Positions 1 to 5,708 of a stretch of 5,733 nt of DNA are shown here, one piece after another (the first letter of the stretch is position 1; each line of letters opens with the position of its first letter). Under the pieces are notes generated by a model, which was given only the letters and a program-made list of their open reading frames with translations, did no database searches and was not told the DNA's origin. The translations under genes were made by a program, and so were the position numbers. Source of the stretch: Ktedonobacteraceae bacterium (GTDB taxonomy: Bacteria > Chloroflexota > Ktedonobacteria > Ktedonobacterales > Ktedonobacteraceae); NCBI GenBank assembly GCA_017354095.1, contig JAFMRP010000363.1, positions 1-5,733 of the forward strand, in the 5' to 3' direction.

Positions 1-194
1 TGCCCATTGAAAACGAAAGGCGCTCCCGTTGGCGTCGCCTCCGGCGAGGCCTGGTCCTCCACAGTCGCGGTCGCGGTTGGCGTGACCCCAGGCGAGGGAG
101 TGGCTTGACCTGTACTGGCATCATTAGCGCCACAGGCCGCGGCCACCAGCCCAACACCACCCAACAATACCGCGCGCCGCGAAATAGCGTTCAT
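1..194 (-). CDS. Tat-type lipoprotein, N-terminal part (cut by window edge)
   Basis: An open frame starts at the ATG whose complement is 192-194 and leaves the window at base 1, giving 64 codons with no stop. It begins MNAISRRAVLLGGVGLVAAA followed by Cys21. Seen: a twin-arginine motif (S5-R6-R7-A-V-L-L), a short hydrophobic segment, and a lipobox-like Ala-Ala-Ala-Cys, so Cys21 is the likely lipidated residue. After it comes a Thr/Pro/Ala-rich stretch (about residues 22-57), the usual low-complexity linker between the lipid anchor and a folded extracytoplasmic domain; that domain is mostly outside the window, so its function cannot be named. An in-frame ATG six codons upstream (complement 210-212) is an alternative start. 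Neither has a strong Shine-Dalgarno; an AGGG about 10 nt before the chosen ATG is the better one. An in-frame TGA lies further upstream. Tat export and membrane anchoring are inferred from the signal sequence. The gene is divergent from the metallo-hydrolase. Confidence 0.8.
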   Translation of the reverse strand, partial: MNAISRRAVLLGGVGLVAAACGANDASTGQATPSPGVTPTATATVEDQASPEATPTGAPFVFNG

Positions 195-245
195 TGGAAA
201 ACGCCCTATCATTGCTGAGAGCTTATCACTCACTCAATAATCCTT

Positions 246-265
246 CTTTCTATGATGATAGAAAG
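246..265. repeat. Perfect 8-bp inverted repeat in lipoprotein leader
   Basis: CTTTCTAT, a GATG spacer, then ATAGAAAG form a perfect 8-bp inverted repeat. It lies 52-71 bp upstream of the lipoprotein start and downstream of its predicted promoter, so it would sit in the 5' leader of that mRNA. No T-run follows on either strand, which argues against a terminator. It could be a regulator operator or a small mRNA hairpin. Confidence 0.5.
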
Positions 266-279
266 CCTCTATAAAACCT

Positions 280-308
280 ATTCTGACGAATATATCGATT
301 GTCGACAA
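280..308 (-). promoter_or_regulatory. Candidate sigma-70-type promoter for the lipoprotein
   Basis: On the minus strand, TTGTCG (complement of 303-308; 4 of 6 match to TTGACA) and CAGAAT (complement of 280-285; 4 of 6 match to TATAAT) are separated by 17 bp. Transcription would begin near 273, leaving a leader of about 80 nt before the ATG. The -35 box lies inside a perfect palindrome, a geometry typical of repression. Only moderate matches support this. Confidence 0.35.
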
Positions 309-309
309 T
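298..309. promoter_or_regulatory. Perfect 12-bp palindrome, operator candidate
   Basis: ATTGTCGACAAT is a perfect palindrome overlapping the -35 box of the proposed minus-strand promoter. Its TTGT/ACAA half-sites resemble the loose T-GT...AC-A pattern known for FadR-type GntR repressor operators. The match to that family is an inference from half-site shape only; no regulator gene of that type is in the window. Confidence 0.4.
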
Positions 310-422
310 AACCAGTCACATATGTACTTTTTGGCCCCTTGCGATCTATATATACTGTTCAGCTTGCTTACAGGCTCGACCATCCCCAAAACATTCCCTT
401 TCTCTTCACCAAACCCCACCAC

Positions 423-451
423 TTCTTTTATCTACCAGCCCGCTTTATAAT
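423..451 (+). promoter_or_regulatory. Candidate promoter for the metallo-hydrolase
   Basis: A perfect TATAAT lies at 446-451. At 17 bp spacing the -35 position (423-428, TTCTTT) is poor, so either activation is needed or the promoter is weak. Predicted initiation is about 457-459, the left edge of the inverted-repeat element. The leader to the hydrolase ATG would be about 170 nt. Confidence 0.45.
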
Positions 452-505
452 AGACGTCAGTACTCTGTTTGTGCTTGTGTGAAGGAGAATAGGGCAGTGG
501 GAGGT

Positions 506-536
506 GCAGGAGGGCTAGCGCCCTCCTGCGTCTTTT
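506..536 (+). terminator. Strong GC hairpin followed by T-rich tract
   Basis: A perfect 10-bp stem (506-515 with 520-529) closes a TAGC tetraloop and is followed by a T-rich tract (TCTTTTCTTC from 531), which resembles an intrinsic terminator on the plus strand. GGGA at 499-502 can also pair with TCCC at 539-542 to lengthen it across a bulge. It lies between the predicted start site and the hydrolase gene, so if it terminates it would act as an attenuator. Alternatively it is simply the core of the inverted-repeat element. The T-tract is interrupted by C and weaker than a classical one. Confidence 0.4.
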
Positions 537-543
537 CTTCCCG

Positions 544-560
544 CGCCGCCGCAGGCGGCG
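544..560. repeat. Perfect 7-bp GC hairpin
   Basis: CGCCGCC at 544-550 pairs with GGCGGCG at 554-560 around a GCA loop. It is the second hairpin within the inverted-repeat-bounded element and sits just before its right arm. No T-run follows, so it is not a terminator. Confidence 0.55.
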
Positions 561-626
561 ACCTGTTTAACAGAGTACTAACAACACCGCGCCATCGTTT
601 TGTAGATAAAGAGCAGGAGCAGACCG

Positions 627-1538
627 ATGCAACTCTTTGAACTCAACGCCCACACCTGGGTGATCCAGGGTGGCGGCAATATCGGCGTGATCGCCCACGA
701 AGACCGCTGCCTGATTATCGATAGTGGCCTGGATAAAGATGCCGGACGCGACATTCTGAAGCAGGTTAAGAATCTGGGCCTGACCCCCACCGCGCTGCTG
801 ATCACCCACGCCCACGCCGACCACTTCGGTGGCGCTCACTATCTCGTGCGCCAGACAGGCCTCAAAGTCTATGCGACACGCGTCGAGGCCGCTGTGATGT
901 CCAGCCCCATCCTCGAACCACTCTATCTCTTCAGTGGAGCACAGCCGCCGCGCGAATTGCAGCATAAATTCCTGCTCGCCAAACCCAGCCCTGCTGATGT
1001 CATCCTGACCGGCAACGAAACGACTATCGACGAGATCCCCCTGCGTCTCATATCGCTGCCAGGCCATAGCAGCGAACAGATAGGCGTGGCCTTCGGCGAT
1101 ACGCTTTTCGTTGGTGATGCCTTCCTGGTCCCGGATATCCTCGATAAGCATCGCATCCCGTTTTATAGCGATGTCCAGGCTGGACTGGCCACGCTCGCCA
1201 CGCTCAAAACGCAGACGCCCACCTTCCGCCACGTCGTCGCGGGGCACGGTGAAATCTATAGCTCGGTCGAACAGGCCAACCGGGCCATCGACTATACCGC
1301 CGAACGCCTGGAACACATCCTGGAAATGACCCGCCAGGCTCTGGCTTCCGGCGAACCGCGCTCTACCGCCGACACACTGCGCGAGATATGCCGCGCCTAC
1401 CACATCAAAATCAGCACCATGCCACAATACGTACTCTACCAGACAACCATCCAATCAGCCTTGACCACCCTCTACGCACGCGGCGAGCTGGCCCCCGTGT
1501 TTCAGGACAACCAGCTCTTATGGCAGCGCACAGCATAA
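627..1538 (+). CDS. Metallo-beta-lactamase-fold hydrolase
   Basis: This 303-aa protein is a complete metallo-beta-lactamase-fold enzyme, probably cytoplasmic (no signal peptide or membrane segment). The metal site is intact: HAHADH at residues 61-66 (His61, His63, Asp65, His66), His147 in LPGHSSEQ, Asp164 in FVGDAF and His207 in VAGHG, the set expected for a two-metal hydrolase of the glyoxalase II / lactonase / LACTB2 group. The C-terminal 90 residues or so are helical, with a pattern (two helices, then LYARGELAPV) that resembles the winged-helix tail of LACTB2-like proteins; this is inference. The substrate (thioester, lactone, phosphoester or RNA) cannot be told from sequence. The start is fixed by AGGAG at 615-619, seven bases before the ATG. 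The gene stands alone: divergent from the lipoprotein, convergent with the ATP-grasp gene 25 bp downstream. Its leader carries the inverted-repeat element. Confidence 0.93.
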   Translation: MQLFELNAHTWVIQGGGNIGVIAHEDRCLIIDSGLDKDAGRDILKQVKNLGLTPTALLITHAHADHFGGAHYLVRQTGLKVYATRVEAAVMSSPILEPLYLFSGAQPPRELQHKFLLAKPSPADVILTGNETTIDEIPLRLISLPGHSSEQIGVAFGDTLFVGDAFLVPDILDKHRIPFYSDVQAGLATLATLKTQTPTFRHVVAGHGEIYSSVEQANRAIDYTAERLEHILEMTRQALASGEPRSTADTLREICRAYHIKISTMPQYVLYQTTIQSALTTLYARGELAPVFQDNQLLWQRTA

Positions 1539-1563
1539 ACGAATGCGTAGAAAAAGAGAAATT

Positions 1564-2868
1564 CTAGAGGTATCTCCTGCTGAAAAAATCCCGGCGGAGA
1601 CGCCGCGCAACCACCCGTCCGAAATCGATGGTCGCGGCCAGGCCCGGTTTGAGATCACGCCAGTCAAAGTAGTCATAGTGAGCGGGAACCAGAAAAGACG
1701 CCAGGAACCCGCTGATAGCCCTGGACGGAGGAGGAACGCTGGCCCTTCGGCGTTGCGTGATGGTCTGCAAGGTCGTCAACAGATCCCCCTGCAGATAGCG
1801 CATCCACATGCCAACGTGATACGTCTTTACTCGGTCAATGGGATCTCCATTGGCCCATTGATAGAGCAAATGCGGAAAGTCGACCCCTGCACGCACCGCC
1901 ACCTCCACCGAGGCCGATAAACGGGGATTGATCTCCATCAAGTAGGGGGTGCCAGCAACGGAACGACGAAACTCGACTTCCGCATATCCTTCGAGCTGGG
2001 CAGCTCTGACCAGGCGTTCAGCTTGCTCTCCGATATCCTCTGGCACCGCTATGCTCTGCCGGTAGACGGAGGTCCCTCCCAGGGGAGGCTGGGTTCTTTT
2101 GGCCCATTGGGCGAAACGGGCATAGACCTCCCCCCTGGCGTAGAACAGATGGATCGATTCACAACGACCCGGCACAAACTGCTGCAGGATTGATGTCCCT
2201 CCCAGCCGTTCCACCTGTTCTACCGCAGATCGTGCCTCGTCTACGGTCATGGCCAGCTGGCAGTTCAGACGAACGCCGGTCTGTTCTCCAAAAATCCAGG
2301 AGCGCGTTGGTTTGACCACTGCGGGCAGCCCCACGGTTCGCACCGCTTCCGATACCTCACTGGACGTTCTGATTGGAACACCTATGGGAACGTTGATCTG
2401 AAGTTCTCTGGCTAGTGCCAGGGTGCGTTCTTTCTGCACTGCCATGTCCAACGCGCTTTCCGACGCGATGGCAAGACCAGCATGCCTGCTCAGCCGTTCG
2501 CGGTGCTGGCGCAGGATCTCCAGCGTCCCATCTGAGGAGGTAATCAATACGCGAGCAGGCGTCGCACGCAGTCGCGTTTCCAGATACTGGACATAAGCTT
2601 CGATCCCCTGCTCAGAGGATGGCGCCACAAACGCCTCCTGGCACCAGCGAGAGGCAAATGTCGGCAGATGCGCGGCCAGCTCTGCTCGCTCCAGGGCGGC
2701 AACGCGCAATCCACGCGAACCCAGGGAGCGCACTGTGGCCAATGATTGACGCAGATGAGCATCCAGCACCAGCGTATCATATGCCTTGATGGGTGTGCCT
2801 TGCTGCGGCACCTGCTCATTCCTTGTCTGGACTTCAGAGGAAGAGGATAGATGAATGGGTAAAGACAT
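1564..2868 (-). CDS. ATP-grasp ligase (carboxylate-amine ligase-like)
   Basis: This 434-aa protein has ATP-grasp layout. After a polar N-terminal tail of about 30 residues comes a Rossmann-like preATP-grasp domain (about 31-130; VLDAHLRQSLATVRSLGSRG, then VLITSSDGTLEIL). The ATP-binding part spans about 140-345, with the phosphate-binding lysine in PAVVKP (Lys186), a Gly-rich segment (LGGTS near 263-267), acidic EVEF (Glu300) and the Mg-binding MEINPR (Glu312, Asn314). The C-terminal 90 residues are basic and family-specific. Proteins of this type activate a carboxylate as acyl-phosphate and join it to an amine; D-aspartate ligase and PylC-like enzymes are the nearest shapes I can name, but the substrate is unknown and no cognate pathway gene is in the window. 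No signal peptide is seen, so it is likely cytoplasmic. The Shine-Dalgarno is weak (AGAAG just before ATG). It is divergent from the XRE/NB-ARC gene and convergent with the hydrolase. Confidence 0.88.
   Translation of the reverse strand: MSLPIHLSSSSEVQTRNEQVPQQGTPIKAYDTLVLDAHLRQSLATVRSLGSRGLRVAALERAELAAHLPTFASRWCQEAFVAPSSEQGIEAYVQYLETRLRATPARVLITSSDGTLEILRQHRERLSRHAGLAIASESALDMAVQKERTLALARELQINVPIGVPIRTSSEVSEAVRTVGLPAVVKPTRSWIFGEQTGVRLNCQLAMTVDEARSAVEQVERLGGTSILQQFVPGRCESIHLFYARGEVYARFAQWAKRTQPPLGGTSVYRQSIAVPEDIGEQAERLVRAAQLEGYAEVEFRRSVAGTPYLMEINPRLSASVEVAVRAGVDFPHLLYQWANGDPIDRVKTYHVGMWMRYLQGDLLTTLQTITQRRRASVPPPSRAISGFLASFLVPAHYDYFDWRDLKPGLAATIDFGRVVARRLRRDFFSRRYL
1582..1605 (-). terminator. 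Terminator-like hairpin inside the last codons of the ATP-grasp gene
   Basis: On the minus strand, CGGCG-TCTC-CGCCG (complement of 1592-1605) is followed after GGA by six T (complement of 1582-1587). The shape is that of a short intrinsic terminator, but it lies before the stop codon (complement of 1564-1566), so termination here would yield a message without a stop. The stem is only 5 bp. It may be coincidental; the codons encode the Arg-rich tail and two Phe residues. Confidence 0.25.
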
Positions 2869-3211
2869 CTTCTATAATCACTCCGCTCTCAGTAGTGGGC
2901 TCTTGTGGCCTCTCATTATAAGCACAACAACAATAGGTATTTTCAGCGCCAATTCATAATCTCATCTATTATTTAAATACACTTATTAATGCTTTTATTA
3001 AAGTCCTCGGATGGCAACGCATAATTCATAGACTTTTTGGGCTAGTATACCGAGAAATAGGACAGGAGACGATAGCTTTTGGATATCATATAGGAGGCAT
3101 CGAGAAGGCACGAGGCGCGAGAACAGTTTATAGAGATACCACTATCCTGCATAGATCATCAGGTAACTCGGTCGCATGAGCCCGACATAAGGACGAGAAG
3201 AAGGAACCAGG
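2869..3211. other. Divergent intergenic region with AT-rich core
   Basis: This 343-bp gap lies between two divergent genes. The stretch from about 2911 to 3002 is strongly AT-rich and includes the palindrome ATTTAAAT (2971-2978) and a TTATTAA pair at 2983-2989 and 2995-3001. The part next to the XRE gene (about 3050-3211) is more mixed. An AGGAGG-like run near 3092-3097 is not followed by a usable start codon. I find no convincing plus-strand promoter: CATAAT at 3020-3025 and a GTATAC palindrome at 3045-3050 are weak -10 or operator candidates with no good -35 partner. No RNA gene or real ORF is recognisable. Confidence 0.7.
2915..2920 (-). promoter_or_regulatory. Candidate -10 box for the ATP-grasp gene
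   Basis: The complement of 2915-2920 reads TATAAT, a perfect -10 hexamer. Initiation near 2908 would give a leader of about 40 nt before the ATG. No good -35 hexamer lies at 16-18 bp spacing (AAAATA at 17), so it is supported by one box only. Confidence 0.35.
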
Positions 3212-5656
3212 ATGAAAGACAAAGCGATTCCCAACCACCGCTTACGACAAGCCCGCGAACTCCAGGGCTGGTCACAACAGGAGGTGGCTGCTCGCATTGA
3301 TGCTCCTGGCTCCTACTATATAAGTCGCTGGGAACGGGGTATCACCTTCCCCAGTCCTCTCTATCGCGAAAGGCTCTGCACCCTGTTCGGCATGAATGCT
3401 CAGGACCTGGGATTGCTCCCTCCCTCTCACGTGCCTGCTCCCCCTGTAGACTCCGACGACTTCGCAGCATCCCCGGAACCAGCGACTCCGTTGTGGTCGG
3501 TGCCTTTCCTCCGGAATCCGTTCTTCATCGGCCGTGATGATGTGCTGGCCCAGGTGCATGCGTACTTGTTCCCACCTCAACCCACTACACACGCCCGCTC
3601 GCTGGCCCTGCATGGGCTGGGGGGCGTCGGCAAAACACAACTTGCGGTCGAGTATGCCTATCGTTTTGCCGATACCTACCGCGCTCTGTTCTGGATTGAC
3701 GCCGAAACAGTGGAGAGCATCCAGGCCAGCGTCCTGCAGGTGGCAGAGGTGCTGGCGTTGCCGGAGTGGCAGCAGGCTGATCAGGCGCGCATGATCGCCG
3801 CCGTGCAGCGGTGGCTGGCCACGCACCCGGACTGGCTGATGATCTGGGATAATGTGGATGATCCCGCGCCGCTCATCCGCTTCTTTCCCCCCTGCCGGCA
3901 CGGCGCCGTTCTGATCACCACGCAGCACCAGACCCTGGGCACCCTGGCGGTGGGGCTGGAACTGCCGCCATTGCCATCTGAGGATGGGTTGCTTCTGCTG
4001 CGGCGGCGGGCCTACCTGCTAGATGTGGAGGCCAGTCGTGAGCAGGTGCAGCACTGGGCGCGGCATGCCCCCGAGGAGTACCAACAGTCGAAGCACCTCG
4101 TGGAGCTCATGGGCGGGCTCCCCCTGGCTCTCGATCAAGTCGGTGCCTATCTGGAAGAGACGTCGTGCAGCCTGTCCGACTATCTCCACCTGTTCCAGAC
4201 CCATCGCGCGGCCTTGCTCAGCAGACGCGGCACGGCTCTATCGAATCACCCAGAACCCGTGACCACGACAGTGTCCCTGGCCTTTGAACGAGTGGCACAG
4301 ACGAATGCAGCCGCCGCAGATCTGCTGCGATTGGCCGCGCTGCTGGCTCCCGAGCCCATCCCTGAGAACGTGATTGTGGCGGGGGCGCCACATCTGGGGC
4401 CCACGCTGGAACCGGTCGTGGCCGATCCCTATCAGTTTGACCTGGCGCTGGCCGCCTTGCGTGGAGCCTCGCTCATCACCATCCATCCCGAGAGGAAGAC
4501 CCTGTCGGTGCATCGGCTCGTGCAGGCGGTGCTCCGGGACCTGCTGGCGCCTGAGGAGATCGATCGCTGGCGCGAGCGCATTGCGCGCATGCTGCATGCC
4601 ACCTTTCCGCCCGTCCAGCCTGAGACCTGGCCACAGTGTGAGCAGTCTGTCACGCAGGTACTGGCCTGCTTTCCCTGGCTCAAACAGATGGGAAGCCGCT
4701 TTCCCGAGATCGGCGAGCTGTGCTACCAGGCCGGCAGCTACCTGCTGGAGCGCAGGCGCATGGAAGAAGCGGCTCCATTATTGGAACAGGCCGTGATCCT
4801 GGAGGAACAATCCCCCAGAGAGGACGCCCGTGTCCTGCTGGAACGGTTAGAGAAACAGGCTGAACTCTTCTGGGTGCAAAGCCAGTACGAACAGGCCGAA
4901 CACCTGTTGCAGCGGGTTCTCAGACTGGAGGAACAGGCGTTGGGCAAGTCCCATCCTCGGACCGCTGAAACGCTCAGCAATCTGGGATTGTTATACTGGA
5001 GCCAGGGCAAATACGAGCAGGCGGAGCCTTTATATCTGCAGGCATTGCATCATCTGGAGCGCGATTCAGGCGAGTCTCATCCTCAAACGGCAACCACGCT
5101 CAACAATCTGGGACTTCTCTATTATAATCAGGGCAAATACGAGCAGGCGGAGCCCTTATATCTGCAAGCATTACGGCATAGGGAGCGCGAACTGGGAGCG
5201 TCTCATCCGCAAACGGCAAACATACTGAACAACCTGGGGGCGCTCTACTCTCACCAGAAAAAATATGAACAGGCCGAGCCACTCTTGAAACGAGCCCTGG
5301 CCATTAGGGAGCAGCAGTTAGGGCCTGAGCATCCCGCTACTGCTACCACCTTGCACAATCTGGCAACCATCTCTCGGGAGCAGGGAAATCTTGCTCAAGC
5401 CGGGTCCTTATTGCTGCGGTCCCTGGCCATTAAAGAGCAGCAGTTAGGGCCTGAGCATCCTGATACTGCCTTTGTCTTGCATAGCCTAGCTATCGTGCGG
5501 CAAGCACAGGGCAAACATGCTGAGGCTCAGTCTCTTTTTGAACAAGCCTTACAGATTCGGACCCGGGCGCTGGGACCAGCGCACCCACATACCAGGGAAA
5601 CTCGCCAATACCTCTCCGCCCTGTTGCAAGCCATCGGGAAGGCTGAGGCGCGGTAG
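3212..5656 (+). CDS. XRE-type HTH / NB-ARC ATPase / TPR regulator (STAND family)
   Basis: This 814-aa protein has three parts. Residues 8-70 form an XRE helix-turn-helix (LRQARELQGWSQQEVAARI, then ISRWERG). Residues about 103-390 form an NB-ARC P-loop ATPase: Walker A GLGGVGKT (135-142, Lys141, Thr142), Walker B LMIWDN with Asp213, a sensor-like LITTQ (234-238) and GGLPLA (301-306), followed by a winged-helix-like segment to about 455. The rest is helical, with a degenerate TPR-like stretch (about 500-558) and six regular 42-residue TPRs (559-810). Known STAND proteins use the TPR as a sensor, the ATPase as a nucleotide switch and the N-terminal domain as output; here the output is DNA binding, so a cytoplasmic transcription regulator is the likely role, although a defence or stress function cannot be excluded. 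Gln238 stands where NB-ARC proteins often have Arg. AAGGA at 3201-3205, six bases before the ATG, supports this start. It is divergent from the ATP-grasp gene. Confidence 0.92.
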   Translation: MKDKAIPNHRLRQARELQGWSQQEVAARIDAPGSYYISRWERGITFPSPLYRERLCTLFGMNAQDLGLLPPSHVPAPPVDSDDFAASPEPATPLWSVPFLRNPFFIGRDDVLAQVHAYLFPPQPTTHARSLALHGLGGVGKTQLAVEYAYRFADTYRALFWIDAETVESIQASVLQVAEVLALPEWQQADQARMIAAVQRWLATHPDWLMIWDNVDDPAPLIRFFPPCRHGAVLITTQHQTLGTLAVGLELPPLPSEDGLLLLRRRAYLLDVEASREQVQHWARHAPEEYQQSKHLVELMGGLPLALDQVGAYLEETSCSLSDYLHLFQTHRAALLSRRGTALSNHPEPVTTTVSLAFERVAQTNAAAADLLRLAALLAPEPIPENVIVAGAPHLGPTLEPVVADPYQFDLALAALRGASLITIHPERKTLSVHRLVQAVLRDLLAPEEIDRWRERIARMLHATFPPVQPETWPQCEQSVTQVLACFPWLKQMGSRFPEIGELCYQAGSYLLERRRMEEAAPLLEQAVILEEQSPREDARVLLERLEKQAELFWVQSQYEQAEHLLQRVLRLEEQALGKSHPRTAETLSNLGLLYWSQGKYEQAEPLYLQALHHLERDSGESHPQTATTLNNLGLLYYNQGKYEQAEPLYLQALRHRERELGASHPQTANILNNLGALYSHQKKYEQAEPLLKRALAIREQQLGPEHPATATTLHNLATISREQGNLAQAGSLLLRSLAIKEQQLGPEHPDTAFVLHSLAIVRQAQGKHAEAQSLFEQALQIRTRALGPAHPHTRETRQYLSALLQAIGKAEAR
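4886..5641 (+). repeat. Six tandem 126-bp TPR-coding units
   Basis: Six consecutive in-frame units of exactly 126 bp begin at 4886, 5012, 5138, 5264, 5390 and 5516. Each encodes 42 residues of the form YEQAEPLY.QAL...E..LG.SHP.TA.TLNNLG.LY..QGK, the kinesin-light-chain type of TPR. Units 5 and 6 begin with diverged LAQAG and HAEAQ. At DNA level a 26-bp stretch at 5003-5028 recurs at 5129-5154, and another at 5309-5334 recurs at 5435-5460, both at exactly 126 bp offset. Third-codon positions are thus also conserved, suggesting recent duplication or gene conversion among units 1/2-2/3 and 4-5. Confidence 0.92.
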
Positions 5657-5708
5657 CCCTTGCCCAATCATCTGGTAAGCGATCTCTCATCCCACTTTTG
5701 ACATGCTG

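Larger units (their letters stand above)
459..579. repeat. 121-bp inverted-repeat-bounded element (MITE-like or structured leader)
   Basis: AGTACTCTGTT at 459-469 and its exact reverse complement AACAGAGTACT at 569-579 bound a 121-bp segment. It contains two further perfect hairpins (506-529 and 544-560) and no coding frame worth calling. Two readings fit. First, a miniature inverted-repeat element with 11-bp ends; if the terminal TA of IS630/mariner-type insertion is assumed, TA at 461-462 and 576-577 would be the target duplication and CTCTGTT the true end. Second, a structured 5' leader RNA closed by an 11-bp stem, since the predicted transcription start falls on the left arm. The sequence alone does not decide between them. 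I do not recognise a known riboswitch consensus in it. Confidence 0.6.
195..626. other. Non-coding divergent promoter region
   Basis: These 432 bases separate the minus-strand lipoprotein from the plus-strand metallo-hydrolase. Short open frames exist on both strands, but they have no recognisable composition or motif, and the largest plus-strand one runs through the hairpins and into the hydrolase start in another frame, so none is called. The left half (about 213-460) is AT-rich with promoter-like boxes and two perfect inverted repeats. The right half (about 480-560) is GC-rich and hairpin-forming. The stretch between about 360 and 440 is pyrimidine-rich on the plus strand and shows nothing further. 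Confidence 0.75.

Noticed and set aside
234..422. Minus-strand 62-codon open frame
   Set aside because: It contains the palindrome and promoter-like boxes, has no supporting ribosome-binding site, and resembles no known family.
299..640. Plus-strand 113-codon open frame upstream of the hydrolase
   Set aside because: It runs through the inverted-repeat element and both hairpins, overlaps the hydrolase start in another frame, and has no Shine-Dalgarno or recognisable motif.
567..1454. Minus-strand 295-codon open frame
   Set aside because: It is fully antisense to the metallo-hydrolase, whose metal-binding motifs are all intact; the long frame is a by-product of codon bias.
1543..1920. Plus-strand 125-codon open frame just after the hydrolase
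   Set aside because: Almost all of it is antisense to the ATP-grasp gene, which has clear family motifs, and no good Shine-Dalgarno precedes it.
3176..3190. Four-codon leader ORF (MSPT) before the XRE gene
   Set aside because: It has no convincing ribosome-binding site and no repeated regulatory codons, so it is most likely chance.
3272..3928. Minus-strand 218-codon open frame
   Set aside because: Antisense to the HTH and NB-ARC coding region; composition fits a mirrored frame, with no motif of its own.
4886..5641. CRISPR array suggested by regular repeats
   Set aside because: The 126-bp period is in frame and encodes 42-residue TPRs; there are no short repeats with unique spacers.
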